From Liolophura sinensis (lineage: Eukaryota > Mollusca > Polyplacophora > Chitonida > Chitonidae), in the NCBI RefSeq assembly GCF_032854445.1, contig NC_088301.1, forward strand, positions 2,482,001 to 2,546,000: a DNA stretch of 64,000 nucleotides, read 5' to 3'. The stretch's first letter is position 1, and each line of letters starts with the position of its first letter. A model generated the notes under the pieces. It was not told where the DNA came from. It did no database searches and was given only the letters and a program-made list of their open reading frames with translations. The translations under genes were made by a program, and so were the position numbers. Positions 39,001 through 49,458 of this stretch are shown in pieces.

Positions 39001-41485
39001 GAAGAATTAGCGAGCTATCTACATCTACAACGTGCAACATGGTTCAGGAGGAAGAATCACCCAGCTATCTAAATCTACAACGTGCCACATAGTTCACGAG
39101 GAAGAATCGCCACCCCATGTAAATCTACAACGTGCCACATGATTCACGATCAAGACTCACCCGTCTATCTAAATCCACAACGAGACACATAGTTCACAAG
39201 GAGGAATAACCCAGCCTTTTAAATCTACAACGTGCCACAAGGTTCAAGAGGAACAATAACCCAGATAACTAAATCTACAACGTGCGACATTGTTCACAAG
39301 GAATAATTACACAGCTATCTAAATCAACAACGTGCCACATGGTTCAAGAGGAACATCATCCAGCTATCTTAATCTACAACATGCCACATGGTTTACGCGA
39401 AAGAATAACCCAGCCATCTACATCTACAAAAAGCTACACTGTTCACGTGGAAAAATAAGCCAGCTATCTTAATCTACAACGTGCCACATGGTTCACGAGG
39501 AAGAATCACCCAGCTATCTAAATCTACAACGTGCCACATGGTTCACGAAGAAGAATCACCCAGCCTTTTAAATCTACAACGTGCCACATGATTCACGAGG
39601 AAGAATCGCCCAGCCATGTAAATCTACAACGTGTCACATGGTTTACGAGGAAGAATCACCCAGCTATGTTAATCTACAACGTCCCACAAGTTCCATGAGG
39701 AAGAATCACCCAGCTATCTAAATCTACAACGTGCCACAAGAATTACAAGGAGGACGAATCACGCAGCTATATTAATCTACAACGTGCCACATAGTTCACA
39801 AGGAAGAATCACCCAGCTATCTAAATCTACAGCGTGCCACATAGTTCACGAAGAATAATCACCCAGCTATTTACATCTACAACGTTCAACATGTTTTATG
39901 AGGAAGGATCACCCAGATATCTAAATCTATATCGTGCCACAAGAATTACAAGGAGGACGAATCACGCAGCAATATTAATCTACAACGTGCCACGTGGTTC
40001 ACGAGGAAGAATCACCCAGCTATCTAAATCGACAACGTGCCACATTGTTCACAAGGAAGAATCACCCAGCTATCTAAATCTAAAGCATGCCATATGGTTT
40101 ACGAGGAAGAATCACCCAGCTATCTAAATCTACAACGTGCCACATGGTTCACGAAGAAAAATCACCCAGATATCTAAATCTACAACGTGCCACATGTTTT
40201 ATGAGGAAGAATCACCCAGCTATCTAAATCTACAACGTGGAAAAAGTTTTATGAGGAAGAATTACCCTGATATCTAAATCTACATCGTGCCACATGGTTC
40301 ACGAGGAAGAATCACACAGCCATTTAAATCTACAACGTGCCACATGGTTCACGAGGAAGAATCACCCAGCCATATAAATTTTCAACGTGCCACATGGTTC
40401 ACGAGAAAAAATCACTCAGCTATTTAAATCTACAACGTGCCACATTCACGAGGTTCACGAGGAAATATCACCCAGACATCTACATATACAAAGTGCCGCA
40501 TGGTTCACGAGGAAGAATCACGAAGCCATCTAAATCTACAATGTGCCACATGGTTCACGAGGAAGAATCACCCAGCTATCTAAATCTACATTGTGCCACA
40601 TGGTTCACGAAGAAGAATCACCCAGCTGTCTAAGCCTACAACGTGCCACATGGTTCAGGAGAAAGAATCGCCCAGCCATGTAAATCTACAACATCCCACA
40701 TGTTTCATGAGGAAGAATCACCCAGCTGTCTAAATCTACAACGTGCCACATGGTTGACGAGGACGAATAACGCAGCTATCCTAATGTACAACGTGCCACA
40801 TGGTTCACGAGGAAGAATCATCCAGCTATCTAAATCTACAACGTGCCACATGTTTCATGAGGAAGAATCACCCAGATTCCTAAATCTACAACGTGCCACA
40901 TGATTCACTAGGGAGAATCACCCAGCTATCTAAATCTACAACGTGTCACATGGTTCACGACGAAGAATAACACAGCTATCTAAATCTACAACGTGCCACA
41001 TGGTTCACGAGGAAGAATCACCCAGCTATCTAAATCTACAACGTTCTACATGGTTCACGAGGAAGAATCACCCAGCTATTCAAATCTAAACGTGCCACAT
41101 GGTTAACGAGGAAGAATCACCCAGTTATCTAAATCTAAAACGTGCCACATGGTTCACGAGGAAGAATCACCCAGCTATCTAAATCTACAATGTGCACTTG
41201 GTTCACGAGGAAGAAACACCCTGCTATCTAAATCTATAACGTGCCACATGGGTCACGAGGAAGAATCACCCGGCTATCTAAATTTATAACGTGCCACATG
41301 GGTCACGAGGAAGAATCACCCAGCTATCTAAATCTAAAACGTGCCACATGGTTTACGAGGAAGAATCACCCAGTAAGCTGAATCTAGAGAACGTGCGCAA
41401 CAAAGTTGACAAAAGAAACGTTCAGTTTCTAAATCTAAGCCGTGTTACATGGTTCATTAAAATCACTCAACCCGTTATATCCAAG
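36100..41485. repeat. 50-bp satellite array, over 100 units, with higher-order repeats
   Basis: The basic unit is 50 bp: ATCTAAATCTACAACGTGCC, ACATGGTTCACGAGGAAGAA, TCACCCAGCT. The left part (about 36180-38880) is organised in higher-order repeats. Landmark segments at 36470, 37193 and 38166 are nearly identical, spaced by 723 and 973 bp; the longer one contains an extra 250-bp (five-unit) duplication. The 723-bp unit includes an irregular monomer carrying CACAAACATGTGTTAAAAAA. The right part (38.9-41.4 kb) is made of less ordered single units. Since 50 is not a multiple of three, each frame meets the built-in TAA once per 150 bp, which explains the many open frames of up to 104 codons. None is a gene. 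Confidence 0.97.
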
Positions 41486-41514
41486 ATGTGATGAAAAAAA
41501 GACACTTAGTTAGA

Positions 41515-41715
41515 TGACACTGCTGACGAAAAAGGGGACTCAGTTAGCTGCCACTGCTGATAAAAAGGGGACTCAGTCAGCTGACACTGCTGACGAAAAA
41601 TTGGACTCAGCCAGGTGACACTGCTTGCGAAAAAGGGAACTTAGCTAGCTGACAATGATGACGAAAAAGGGAACAGCTAGCTGACACTGCTGACGAAAAA
41701 GGGGACTCAGCTAGC
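41515..41715. repeat. 34-bp minisatellite, six copies
   Basis: Six copies of a unit of 32-34 bp, GACACTGCTGACGAAAAAGG + GGACTCAGTTAGCT, at the right edge of the 50-bp array. Confidence 0.9.
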
Positions 41716-42170
41716 AAAACCTAGGACATGTCGGTTCATCATAGGGAGAGTCTGTGATGTACCCCATGGCCCACGAAATGTAACATTCAAATCGCGATAT
41801 CGAGGAATCGAGCCACGAGCTTTACGAAAGGAGACATTCAACTACATGTACATCTAAGACGCACCACAGGCTTCACGAAAAATGGCCACTCAGCTAAATC
41901 CATGACAGCCCAAAATCTTCATGAAGAGAGAGAGATTCAGCTGGTTAAAAGTGGGATGTGAGAAAAAGTTCAGGGGAAACGATTACTCATGCAGCCAGCT
42001 AAATCTATGACATTTCTCATTGTTGACGAATGAGACGCTCAGCTAGCTTAATGCAAGATATGTCAAATGGTTCACCGAAAAAGACGCCCAGTTACCTAAA
42101 TCTAGGGTATGCCACGATTCGTGAAAAGGGACGCCCAAAATCATTTATCTGAAGGCCCATTTATGATTAT
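41716..42170. repeat. Decayed edge of the 50-bp array
   Basis: Degenerate units are still visible, for example CACAGGCTTCACGAAAAATG followed by GCCACTCAGCTAAATC near 41868, and AAATGGTTCACCGAAAAAGA followed by CGCCCAGTTACCTAAATC near 42066. Their divergence is far above that of the array interior. Confidence 0.7.
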
Positions 42171-43140
42171 CTAATTTTAATTTAATTATTTTGATGAATC
42201 CAAAAATCATTTTTCTGCATATCACTGGGAATCTGATTTCATAAAATTTATTTAATGTTACACGTGTAATAAAACCGCGTATCGAGAGCGTGATATATAT
42301 ACGACGTGCAAGAGAGATATGAAAATCAGCAGAACATATGTTTAATTATAAGCACGGCGTGACCCACTATGCAAGGGAGGTAACTTCGACAGTCAAGGTC
42401 TAAGAATCTATAACGTGATGGCTTTTCGCGAACGCATTGCTTCCGTCCTCTGATTTTGCAGAAATTTCGATAAGTTGCGGGCATAAATGTTACATTACGA
42501 TCTTAATATGACACAGTGACAAAGAGGACTATGTACTTAGCGTACTGACCCAAGTGCATGTATCACACCAACATATAAATGTGGGTTGGCATCACTGTTT
42601 TTACTATAGCTGATCCGTGTGCATTGAGGGCTTTTCGTTACCATGTTTAGCAGACTTCTTAAAAAGTTATTTTCTTTCGAATTCATAATCACAATTATTC
42701 GTAAGAATGTTGAGCTCTTCATGCCTTATGATATTATCATCAAATCTGTGTTCTTTCATTCTTAATTCTGACCCGGCCACTCCAGTTTCCTTCAATCATA
42801 AACCCGGCAGAGTGCAGGCATCCAAGTGGAAAATTCTTGATCAAATCAAAATCAGATTTTTACTCAAATCCAACTCTTTCCATTCCATTCTGCGAATGCT
42901 TCCATGATATCGTCACAGCACCTGGGGGTGTTCTAATTACAAAAGCGTTATATCTATGTAGGGAATAACAATAGCGGTGTAACTTATAGTCTCAATAAGT
43001 ATTCTTAAATGTATATTGGAACTGTCAAAAAGGCGAGAACTTATTGTTGATTCAACAGTGTACAGATATCAGCAAAATCAGTGAAGCTGCAAAGAAACAC
43101 GTCTCTTGAGGAAAGAAGTGGGGGTATATGATTTAATTTA
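42171..43140. repeat. Duplicated segment, copy A (empty TTAA site)
   Basis: About 970 bp repeated with few differences at 43916-46010. Copy A has an uninterrupted ACATATGTTTAATTATAAGC at 42335-42354, with the TTAA at 42342-42345, where copy B holds a 1.1-kb insertion. A 61-codon minus-strand frame (42537-42722) is identical in both copies but has no recognisable motif. Confidence 0.95.
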
Positions 43141-43915
43141 ATGAAAGAATCACCCAGCTATCTAAATCTACAACGTGCCACATGGTTTACGAGGAAGAAT
43201 CACCGAGCTATGTTAATTTACAACGTGCCACATTTTTCACGAAGAAGAATCACTCAGATATCTAAATCTACAACGTGCCACATGGTTCACGAGGAAGAAT
43301 CACCCAACCATCTAAATCTACAACGTGCCACATGGTTCACGAGGAAGAATCACCCAACCATCTAAATCTACAGCGTGCCACATAGTTCACGAAGAAGAAT
43401 CACTCAGATATCTAAATCTACAACGTGCCACATGGTTCACGAGAAAGAATCACTCAGCTATCTAAATCTAAAACGTGCCACATGGTTCACGAGGAAGAAT
43501 CACTCAGATATCTAAATCTACATCGTGCCACATGGTTCACGAGGAAGAATCACTCAACCATCTAAATCTACAACGTGCCACATGGTTCACGAGGAAGAAT
43601 CACCCAACCATCTAAATCTACAACGTGCCACATGGTTCACGAGGAAGAATCACCCAGCTATCACAAACATGTGGTAAATAACTGTTAAATCTACAACGTG
43701 CAACATGATTCACGAGGAAGAATCACCCAGCTATCTAAATCTACAACGTGCCACATGGTTCACGAGGAAGAATCACCCAGCTATCACAAACATGTGGTAA
43801 ATAACTGTTAAATCTACAACGTGCAACATGATTCACGAGGAAGAATCACCCAGCTATCTAAATCTACAACGTGCCACATGTTTTATGAAGAAGAATCAGC
43901 CATCTATCTAAATCT
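43141..43915. repeat. 50-bp satellite array, second block
   Basis: About 15 units of the same 50-bp repeat, lying between the two copies of the 970-bp segment. It starts in mid-unit directly after copy A and ends directly at copy B. It contains two copies of a 124-bp period with the irregular CACAAACATGTGGTAAATAA monomer (43656-43810), related to the irregular monomer of the first block. Confidence 0.95.
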
Positions 43916-44367
43916 ACATTTAAATTTTAATTCAATTATTTTGATGAATCCAAAAATCATTTTCCGCAAATCGGTGGGAATCTGATTTCATAAACTTTAT
44001 TTAATGTTACACGTGTAATAAAACCGCGTGTCGAGAGCGTGTTGTATATACGACGTGCAAGAGAGATATGAAAATCAACAGAACATATGTTTAACTCTTT
44101 GAGACCTACGCTCGACTGCAGTCGAGCCACGAAAAACTGGTTTCACGGCCGAGGCTCGACTCCAGTCGAGCGAGTATCACACCTGTCATATGACGCGTAA
44201 TAGGGGGAATCCCGGGAATTAGGTTATTTTTAACATCAACGGCAGGAGTTACGTGATCTTGGGGAAGACCTTTTCTATTTACAGCATGTCGATAGGCAGC
44301 CATCTTGATAGCTAGTTTTACAGAGTTCGACGTGGAATTTTGTTTTTGTTTTCGTGGTCAGCTGATA

Positions 44368-44757
44368 ATGGCGGCGAGGTTTACAGTTCAGGAGGTGCTG
44401 GAGGAACTTCAAGCCGATAGTGATTCAGGTGATGATGACTTTGACAACGAAAATGACACATTTACTGAGGATAATTCTGACATCGAAATTCGTGATTTTG
44501 CCGAGGTACAACTACAACATGCACAAAACAGTGAACATGACATGTCCGATACCGATAGTGGCGGAAGTGACAATGAACCAAGTGCTCATTCTGTCACTGG
44601 CACGTCAGATAAGGACTCAAATAATGAACAAATCAACGCCGATAGAGCAGATTCTGACAGTGATACTAACTCAGACCCTTATTTCTATTTCTGTAGGAAA
44701 GGGAATATCTTGTTTTGGAAATTGTTTTTTTCACATATTCAGAGGGAAAGGAGGTGA
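44368..44757 (+). pseudogene. Truncated piggyBac transposase-like N-terminus
   Basis: The frame from ATG 44368 starts MAARFTVQEVLEEL and continues with a long Asp/Glu/Ser-rich tract (to about 44690). This kind of acidic N-terminal region precedes the catalytic core of many piggyBac transposases. After about 44690 the frame reads into unrelated sequence and stops at 44755-44757. No catalytic residues are present. The frame can be extended to an upstream ATG at 44305, but the 44368 start is the better fit. The assignment rests on position inside a TTAA-flanked element and on composition, not on a catalytic motif. Confidence 0.65.
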
Positions 44758-44768
44758 CTTTACAGCCA

Positions 44769-45090
44769 CCCCCCCCCCTCCTCAGACACAATTGTTTGTT
44801 TTTTTTGGGGGGGGGGGGGGGGGGGGCACGTACAACCTAAAACAATAATATTCTGAAACATTATTACCTTTCCAACAATTGTTTCATTCATGTGATGACT
44901 GAAAATAAATATCTTCCTTTACTTCTGTAAGAAAACAATCACAAAATTGTCAATCTGTGTATTTTTTTAGAAGGTGGGGGATTTGCCCCCCCCCCTACAT
45001 TTGTGGGGGGGGGGCACCTACACCTTCAAATTATGTATATTCTGAAAGCTTATTCAATTTCCTACAAATGATGCATTATGTGTTTTGACT
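44769..45090. repeat. Internal diverged duplication with C and G runs
   Basis: Two similar segments lie inside the piggyBac-like element. Each has a run of C (44769-44778; 44986-44995), then a run of G (20 at 44807-44826; 10 at 45005-45014), then CAC-TACA-CCT and an ATATTCTGAAA-TTATT block. The paired C and G runs can pair with one another or form quadruplexes. Confidence 0.75.
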
Positions 45091-46010
45091 TTACATGAAT
45101 TCTTCTCACCCAAAATCGCTTTTGAAAAAAATGCTGTCGTTATCTAAAAATTAATCTAGGTCATTATGACATATGGTGTCAAAGGAATGCAGTACCGAAA
45201 GGGTTAATTGTAAGCACAGCGTGACCCACTATGCAAGGGAGGTAACTTCGACAGTCAAGGTCTAAGAATCTATAACGTGATGGTTTTTGCGAACGCATTG
45301 CTTCCGTCCTCTGATTTTGCAGAAATTTCGCTAAGCTGCGGGCATAAATGTTACATTACGATCTTAATATGACACAGTGACAAAGAGGACTATGTACTTA
45401 GCGTACTGACCCAAGTGCATGTATCACACCAACATATAAATGTGGGTTGGCATCACTGTTTTTACTATAGCTGATCCGTGTGCATTGAGGGCTTTTCGTT
45501 ACCATGTTTAGCAGACTTCTTAAAAAGTTATTTTCTTTCGAATTCATAATCACAATTATTCGTAAGAATGTTGAGCTCTTCATGCCTTATGATATTATCA
45601 TCAAATCTGTGTTCTTTCATTCTTAATTCTGACCCGGCCACTCCAGTTTCCTTCAATCATAAACCCGGCAGAGTGCAGGCATCCAAGTGGAAAATTCTTG
45701 ATCAAATCAAAATCAAATTTTTACTCAAATCCAACTCTTGAGAAATCATTCCATTCTGCGAATGCTTCCATGATATCGTCACAGCACCTGGGGGTGTTCT
45801 AATTACAAAAGCGTTATATCTATGTAGGGAATAATAATAGCGGTGTAACTTATAGTCTCAATAAGTATTCTTAAATGTATATTGGAACTGTCAAAAAGGC
45901 GAGAACTTATTGTTAATTCAACAGTGTACAGATATCAGCAAAATCAGTGAAGCTGCAAAGAAACACGTCTCTTGAGGAAAGAAGTGGGGGTATGTGATTT
46001 AATTTAATGA

Positions 46011-46650
46011 ACTACATCCTGAAAAATTGTCCAGCAAATTATTTGGCCACTGATATTAATACAGCTAAATGAAATTCAGTATATGTGGTTCTTGTGTATG
46101 CATATGTACATAATAACATGGAGTAATGTAGAGCCGATATTGTGATGTTGCTAATCCTTACTGAGACATATATATGGATATAATCATATTGATCATTCAG
46201 TGGATAGCTAGAGCCGTGGATTGAGGGGGATAGATTCGTCTGATCGCTACAATGCGTGTTGACAATCGTTATCCTTTATACAACCCTACAACAGCCAGAA
46301 AGCCTGGTGCCATAGATAGGCAAAGCTAGCGAAAAAATAACAATTTGTGGTATAATTTGAACCATTTGCTGATACCTCCTGCATGAAACTCACAGCGGAT
46401 ATCATTTAACCTGTCTGATGCTTTCTATAAGTACATGCAGTGCAGCACTTAAATGCATTCAGCGACTACCAACAGCATTAGTATAAGCCCATGACCGATA
46501 CAACCTTTGGGACATGTTTGTAACGTGCGCACAACAGCGAATATCGATCCAAGCTACCAACGCCATAATCACCTTCAGAAGAGCGGTGGAGTTAGAGTTA
46601 TCACGATTGTGTTCAGTGCAGAAGGTCAGTTGTGAGGAAGAAACGCAGGC
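46011..46650 (+). other. Region upstream of GNAT gene
   Basis: No exon is supported before the proposed start at 46651. A promoter could lie here but no element stands out. Confidence 0.35.
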
Positions 46651-46693
46651 ATGTCGTGTACAGGACTCATTCCAGTTTCCGCTAATTCTAATG
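46651..46693 (+). CDS. GNAT acetyltransferase, coding exon 1 (proposed)
   Basis: The ATG at 46651 opens MSCTGLIPVSANSN and reaches a GTACGT donor at 46694 in phase 1. Splicing to the acceptor TTATTTTTACAG (47739-47750) restores the frame of the GNAT exon as ...SANSN-V-NINQEIEYRV. The resulting 210-residue length fits the family. The exon is short, so the assignment depends on the donor, the phase match and the lack of a better upstream start. Alternatives are a start inside the second exon (Met at 47825) or an unseen exon. Confidence 0.55.
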
Positions 46694-47750
46694 GTACGTG
46701 ACTTGTTATACTCAAATTTAAACTCGGTTTATTTAAGAATTCGGTTTCAGCGACTTTTAAGGTGTATTTAAGAGTGGATTCTCTACCACACAATATGTGT
46801 ATGGTGTTGTCTGTGTATATCTGCAAAAATACACGGCACAATTAATACCAAATTCAATTTTCAAATATGTTTACTCTACATTTATAATCTAAATATGAGG
46901 AAACTAACAACAAATAATAAAATTAGTAAAAGCGTGTTTCAGTATTCTGCGGAAGTGTGCATGGTTTTTGAACATGTTCACTTTTCGTGATATTTTCAGG
47001 AGTCATAATGTACAAGTATGTCTGAAAACTTCGCGATCATGTCTTAACAGCAACTCGCCGTGTAAGAGAAAAGCTGTTTACAAATTGTGGACCATGTACC
47101 AACTTAGTTACATTCATGATTGTACAGAAGTTTGTCTGGCAGTTGAATTTCGGAACATGTTTGGGGCCAATTATTCTCTGCATTTTTTTTGCTAATGACG
47201 TCTGTGTGCACCTTGTACAACCCCTTGTCCACAAAGAGAGCGTTCTGTGTAAATCACAAAGGGTTACGGCGAACGCTCACAAAATATCTATCTAGTCGTC
47301 ATAGGGACAGAAATGCAAGGGTACAAATTTACATTTCAGACGGAAGCTCACAAGCCCCTGATAATTGTAATTTCCTTGCCCGATGCTCTACAGCTGGGTC
47401 AATATTTATCAAACATCTTAACAATTAAGTCTAAAATTCAAACACAGCTACAATTTAAATGTTTTGCTCTAGAGATTTTAGGACTTGCATCCTGACCCTT
47501 TACTACAAAAACAATGTACTAACCATGGCTTCGGTTTCTGAGTTCGGGATTTTACGCACTTGCAGTTTATGACAAGCCTTATAAATACGCCCCCTGCTCT
47601 AGACTTTCTTTCATCAGGGCCCTGGAGTGTGAATAATGTGTTATATGAATGGAAGCCACGCGTTACTACACATCCTGGCATTCAGAGCAACCATGCTTGC
47701 TGCATGTATACAAAGCCTAATATATTCTAATTTTGGGCTTATTTTTACAG
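46694..47750 (+). other. Intron of GNAT gene (proposed)
   Basis: GTACGT donor, poly-pyrimidine acceptor ending TTTTTACAG. Short frames inside (46968-47195, 47189-47428) have no motif. Confidence 0.5.
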
Positions 47751-48340
47751 TGAATATCAACCAAGAGATCGAATATAGGGTTCTTACCCCAGCTGACCGA
47801 TGTCACATTATCACGATAGCCAACATGGAGAAGCGGGCTGGTGGACTGCCGCCGGCGCTAGGGTGGATTGATTTTACCGTCTCTGACGCTCTTAATGACG
47901 GTATATCAAGTCTGGCACTTGATTGCTCTTCACATAAAACAGTGGGGTTCCAACTCGCGGTGATCGTGAAGCCTCAAGACAGTTTGAGGCTGTTGGACTC
48001 AGATATTTTATCGGAAGATGTGAGGTATACGCGATCACGTGAAAGTTTATTCTCCAGGTTTGGCAATGTCGATCTTTTTCAGAAGTATGGAGTGGAAAGC
48101 CTTGCTTGTCTGAGAGGATTGTACGTGGTAGAGGAATATAGACGCCGAGGTATAGGGACTCGTCTGAGGGAACACTGTCTAGAGTTGATTTGCAATCAAA
48201 ACATTCCACTGGTTGTTGGATATTCAAACCCAAAGGCCCGCGCCATTTTCGAGAAAACGGAATTTCAGGTTGTACACGATGATTTCAACGAGCTAAGCAG
48301 ATCAGCAGATCGTACCCCTTACGTTAAAAGACTGACATGA
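47751..48340 (+). CDS. GNAT-fold N-acetyltransferase, aaNAT-like, exon 2
   Basis: Encodes residues 15-210 of the proposed protein. It begins with the strand usual for the fold (EIEYRVLTPADRCHIITIA) and carries the acetyl-CoA-binding motif as YVVEEYRRRGIGTRL (the R-x-x-G-x-G loop at about residues 145-150). It ends with a typical motif B region, NPKARAIFEKTEFQVVHDDF, and a terminal TPYVKRLT strand. Proteins of this fold move an acetyl group from acetyl-CoA to an amine. The arrangement most resembles arylalkylamine/dopamine N-acetyltransferases of invertebrates, which act in the cytosol on biogenic amines, but the substrate cannot be read from sequence. The TGA stop is at 48338-48340. The minus-strand frame at 47892-48233 is a shadow. 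Confidence 0.88.
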
Positions 48341-48539
48341 CTTTATCGGAATGGTGACTGACATCTTTGGAGTTGTAGGATGAATTCTTATCAGATCAGA
48401 ATTCTGGTTACATTGCAATGTGAATGAGACATTGATGTTAACTGTCAATTCTAATCAAATATATGTAACATGTACAGGTGTGCTTTTCTGTCGGGTGCAT
48501 AAAAGTGTACGTCGATACATGTCTGACAAGAAAACATAG

Positions 48540-48795
48540 TTTATTATTTATTTCATTGTTTTTTTCACGCTGTGCTCAAGAATATTTCACTTATATGACT
48601 GCGGTCAGAAGGTGGGTAGAGCCCAGGGAAAACCCAAGACCATCCGAAGGTTGCAGGAAGATTTTTCAACTTACGATCGGAGAGCAAAGCCAGCATGAGC
48701 TGCACTTGAACTCACACTGGCCGGATTGGTAAGAGTCTCCTGGGGTCATTGCATCGAGCTGGCGTGCTAGCCACTTCGGAAACGGAGATCCGGAA
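48540..48795 (-). repeat. tRNA-derived SINE, near full length, diverged
   Basis: Read tail to head: a TTTATTATTTATTTCATTG tail, CTCAAGAATATTTCACTTAT, a GGGTAGAGCCCAGGGAAAAC block, the AGCCAGCATGAGCTGCACTT block, a B-box-like CACTTGAACTCACAC (minus strand), and a diverged tRNA-like head around 48745-48790. It lies just after the GNAT gene in the opposite orientation. Confidence 0.8.
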
Positions 48796-49326
48796 AGAAT
48801 ATCAGAACTACGTGTAAACACTGATGTCTTGTGCTCATGGGCCAATGGACAGGGCCACGCAGTCGCGTGTTCAAAGCCAACTCTCGCTGGTTCAGCTCAG
48901 CCTATGCGTCAGGTGATCTTCTCATACCACTACCTAAGGCCTATTTCACTACGCCACTCTCGGTTATCGTCTGAAATGTCAATGTTCATAAATTTATTAA
49001 CAAAATGTTTTAAGCTGAATGCCTAAATCTGGGTTAAAATGCACTACAATATGCACAATACTAAATTTTATCGATTCGATACATATATTTATGGGTTTAA
49101 TTTTGGAGGCAAATTACGATGGTTTCCGCTGGGCTCCCCCGTAAACCCATACCCGATTATCATATATCCATTGGCCTCTATTTACACCCAGTAACCAAGC
49201 AGTCGCCCAACATCTTCCCGCAATAAGACTTGCAATTATTGGCTCGATTAGCTCCATATCTCTGTACAGACATAGTAGCAGACCATGTGACCAAATATAG
49301 ATGATATTTCTGTATTTGTGAAAGTA
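48796..49326. other. Non-coding stretch, nothing recognised
   Basis: No exon or repeat recognised with confidence. Confidence 0.4.
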
Positions 49327-49458
49327 TGGTAGGTGGCCTTGAGGTTAGAATGCTTGTGCAACACGACACAGGCGCTTCTCACCAATGCGATTGATGAGAG
49401 TAGTGAAATATTCTTCAGTACGTCGTAAAACTCCAATCAAATAAATAAATAAACAAAT
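49327..49458 (+). repeat. Short SINE, internally deleted
   Basis: The left part has an A-box-like GGTGGCCTTGAGGTTAGAAT. The right part is the shared 3' tail GTGAAATATTCTTCAGTACG TCGTAAAACTCCAATCAAAT followed by AAATAAATAAACAAA. The middle segment present in longer copies is missing. The overlapping minus-strand frames are by-products. Confidence 0.65.

Larger units (their letters stand above)
44091..45207 (+). mobile_element. piggyBac-type element, internally deleted, in TTAA site
   Basis: TTAA at 44091-44094 and at 45204-45207 flank 1109 bp absent from copy A of the surrounding duplicated segment. The ends are inverted: CTCTTTGAGACC on the left and, read inward from the right, CCCTTTCGGTAC, which is the CCYTTT-like start known from piggyBac elements. 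Two subterminal palindromes sit inside the left end: GCTCGACTGCAGTCGAGC (44110-44127, perfect) and GCTCGACTCCAGTCGAGC (44154-44171). The interior keeps only the acidic N-terminus of a transposase-like frame. The catalytic DDD core and the C-terminal zinc-binding region are missing, so movement would need a transposase supplied in trans. Confidence 0.93.
43916..46010. repeat. Duplicated segment, copy B (interrupted)
   Basis: Same sequence as 42171-43140, interrupted at its TTAA by the piggyBac-like element (44091-45207). Small differences from copy A include a GAGAAATCATT-type indel near 45740. Confidence 0.95.

Noticed and set aside
36470-41491. Many open frames of 63-104 codons in tandem, resembling a repeat protein family
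   Set aside because: They follow from a 50-bp unit read in three frames, with one built-in TAA per 150 bp per frame; longer frames appear where that TAA is mutated. No splice signals or start context.
42537-42722. 61-codon minus frame identical in both copies of the duplicated segment (also 45398-45583)
   Set aside because: Identity is explained by the recent duplication of the whole segment, not by selection on the frame.
36100-43915. CRISPR array
   Set aside because: Units are contiguous without unique spacers of constant length, and the surrounding DNA has introns and SINEs typical of an animal genome.
47892-48233. 113-codon minus-strand frame
   Set aside because: Antisense shadow of the GNAT exon, which shows clear family motifs on the + strand.
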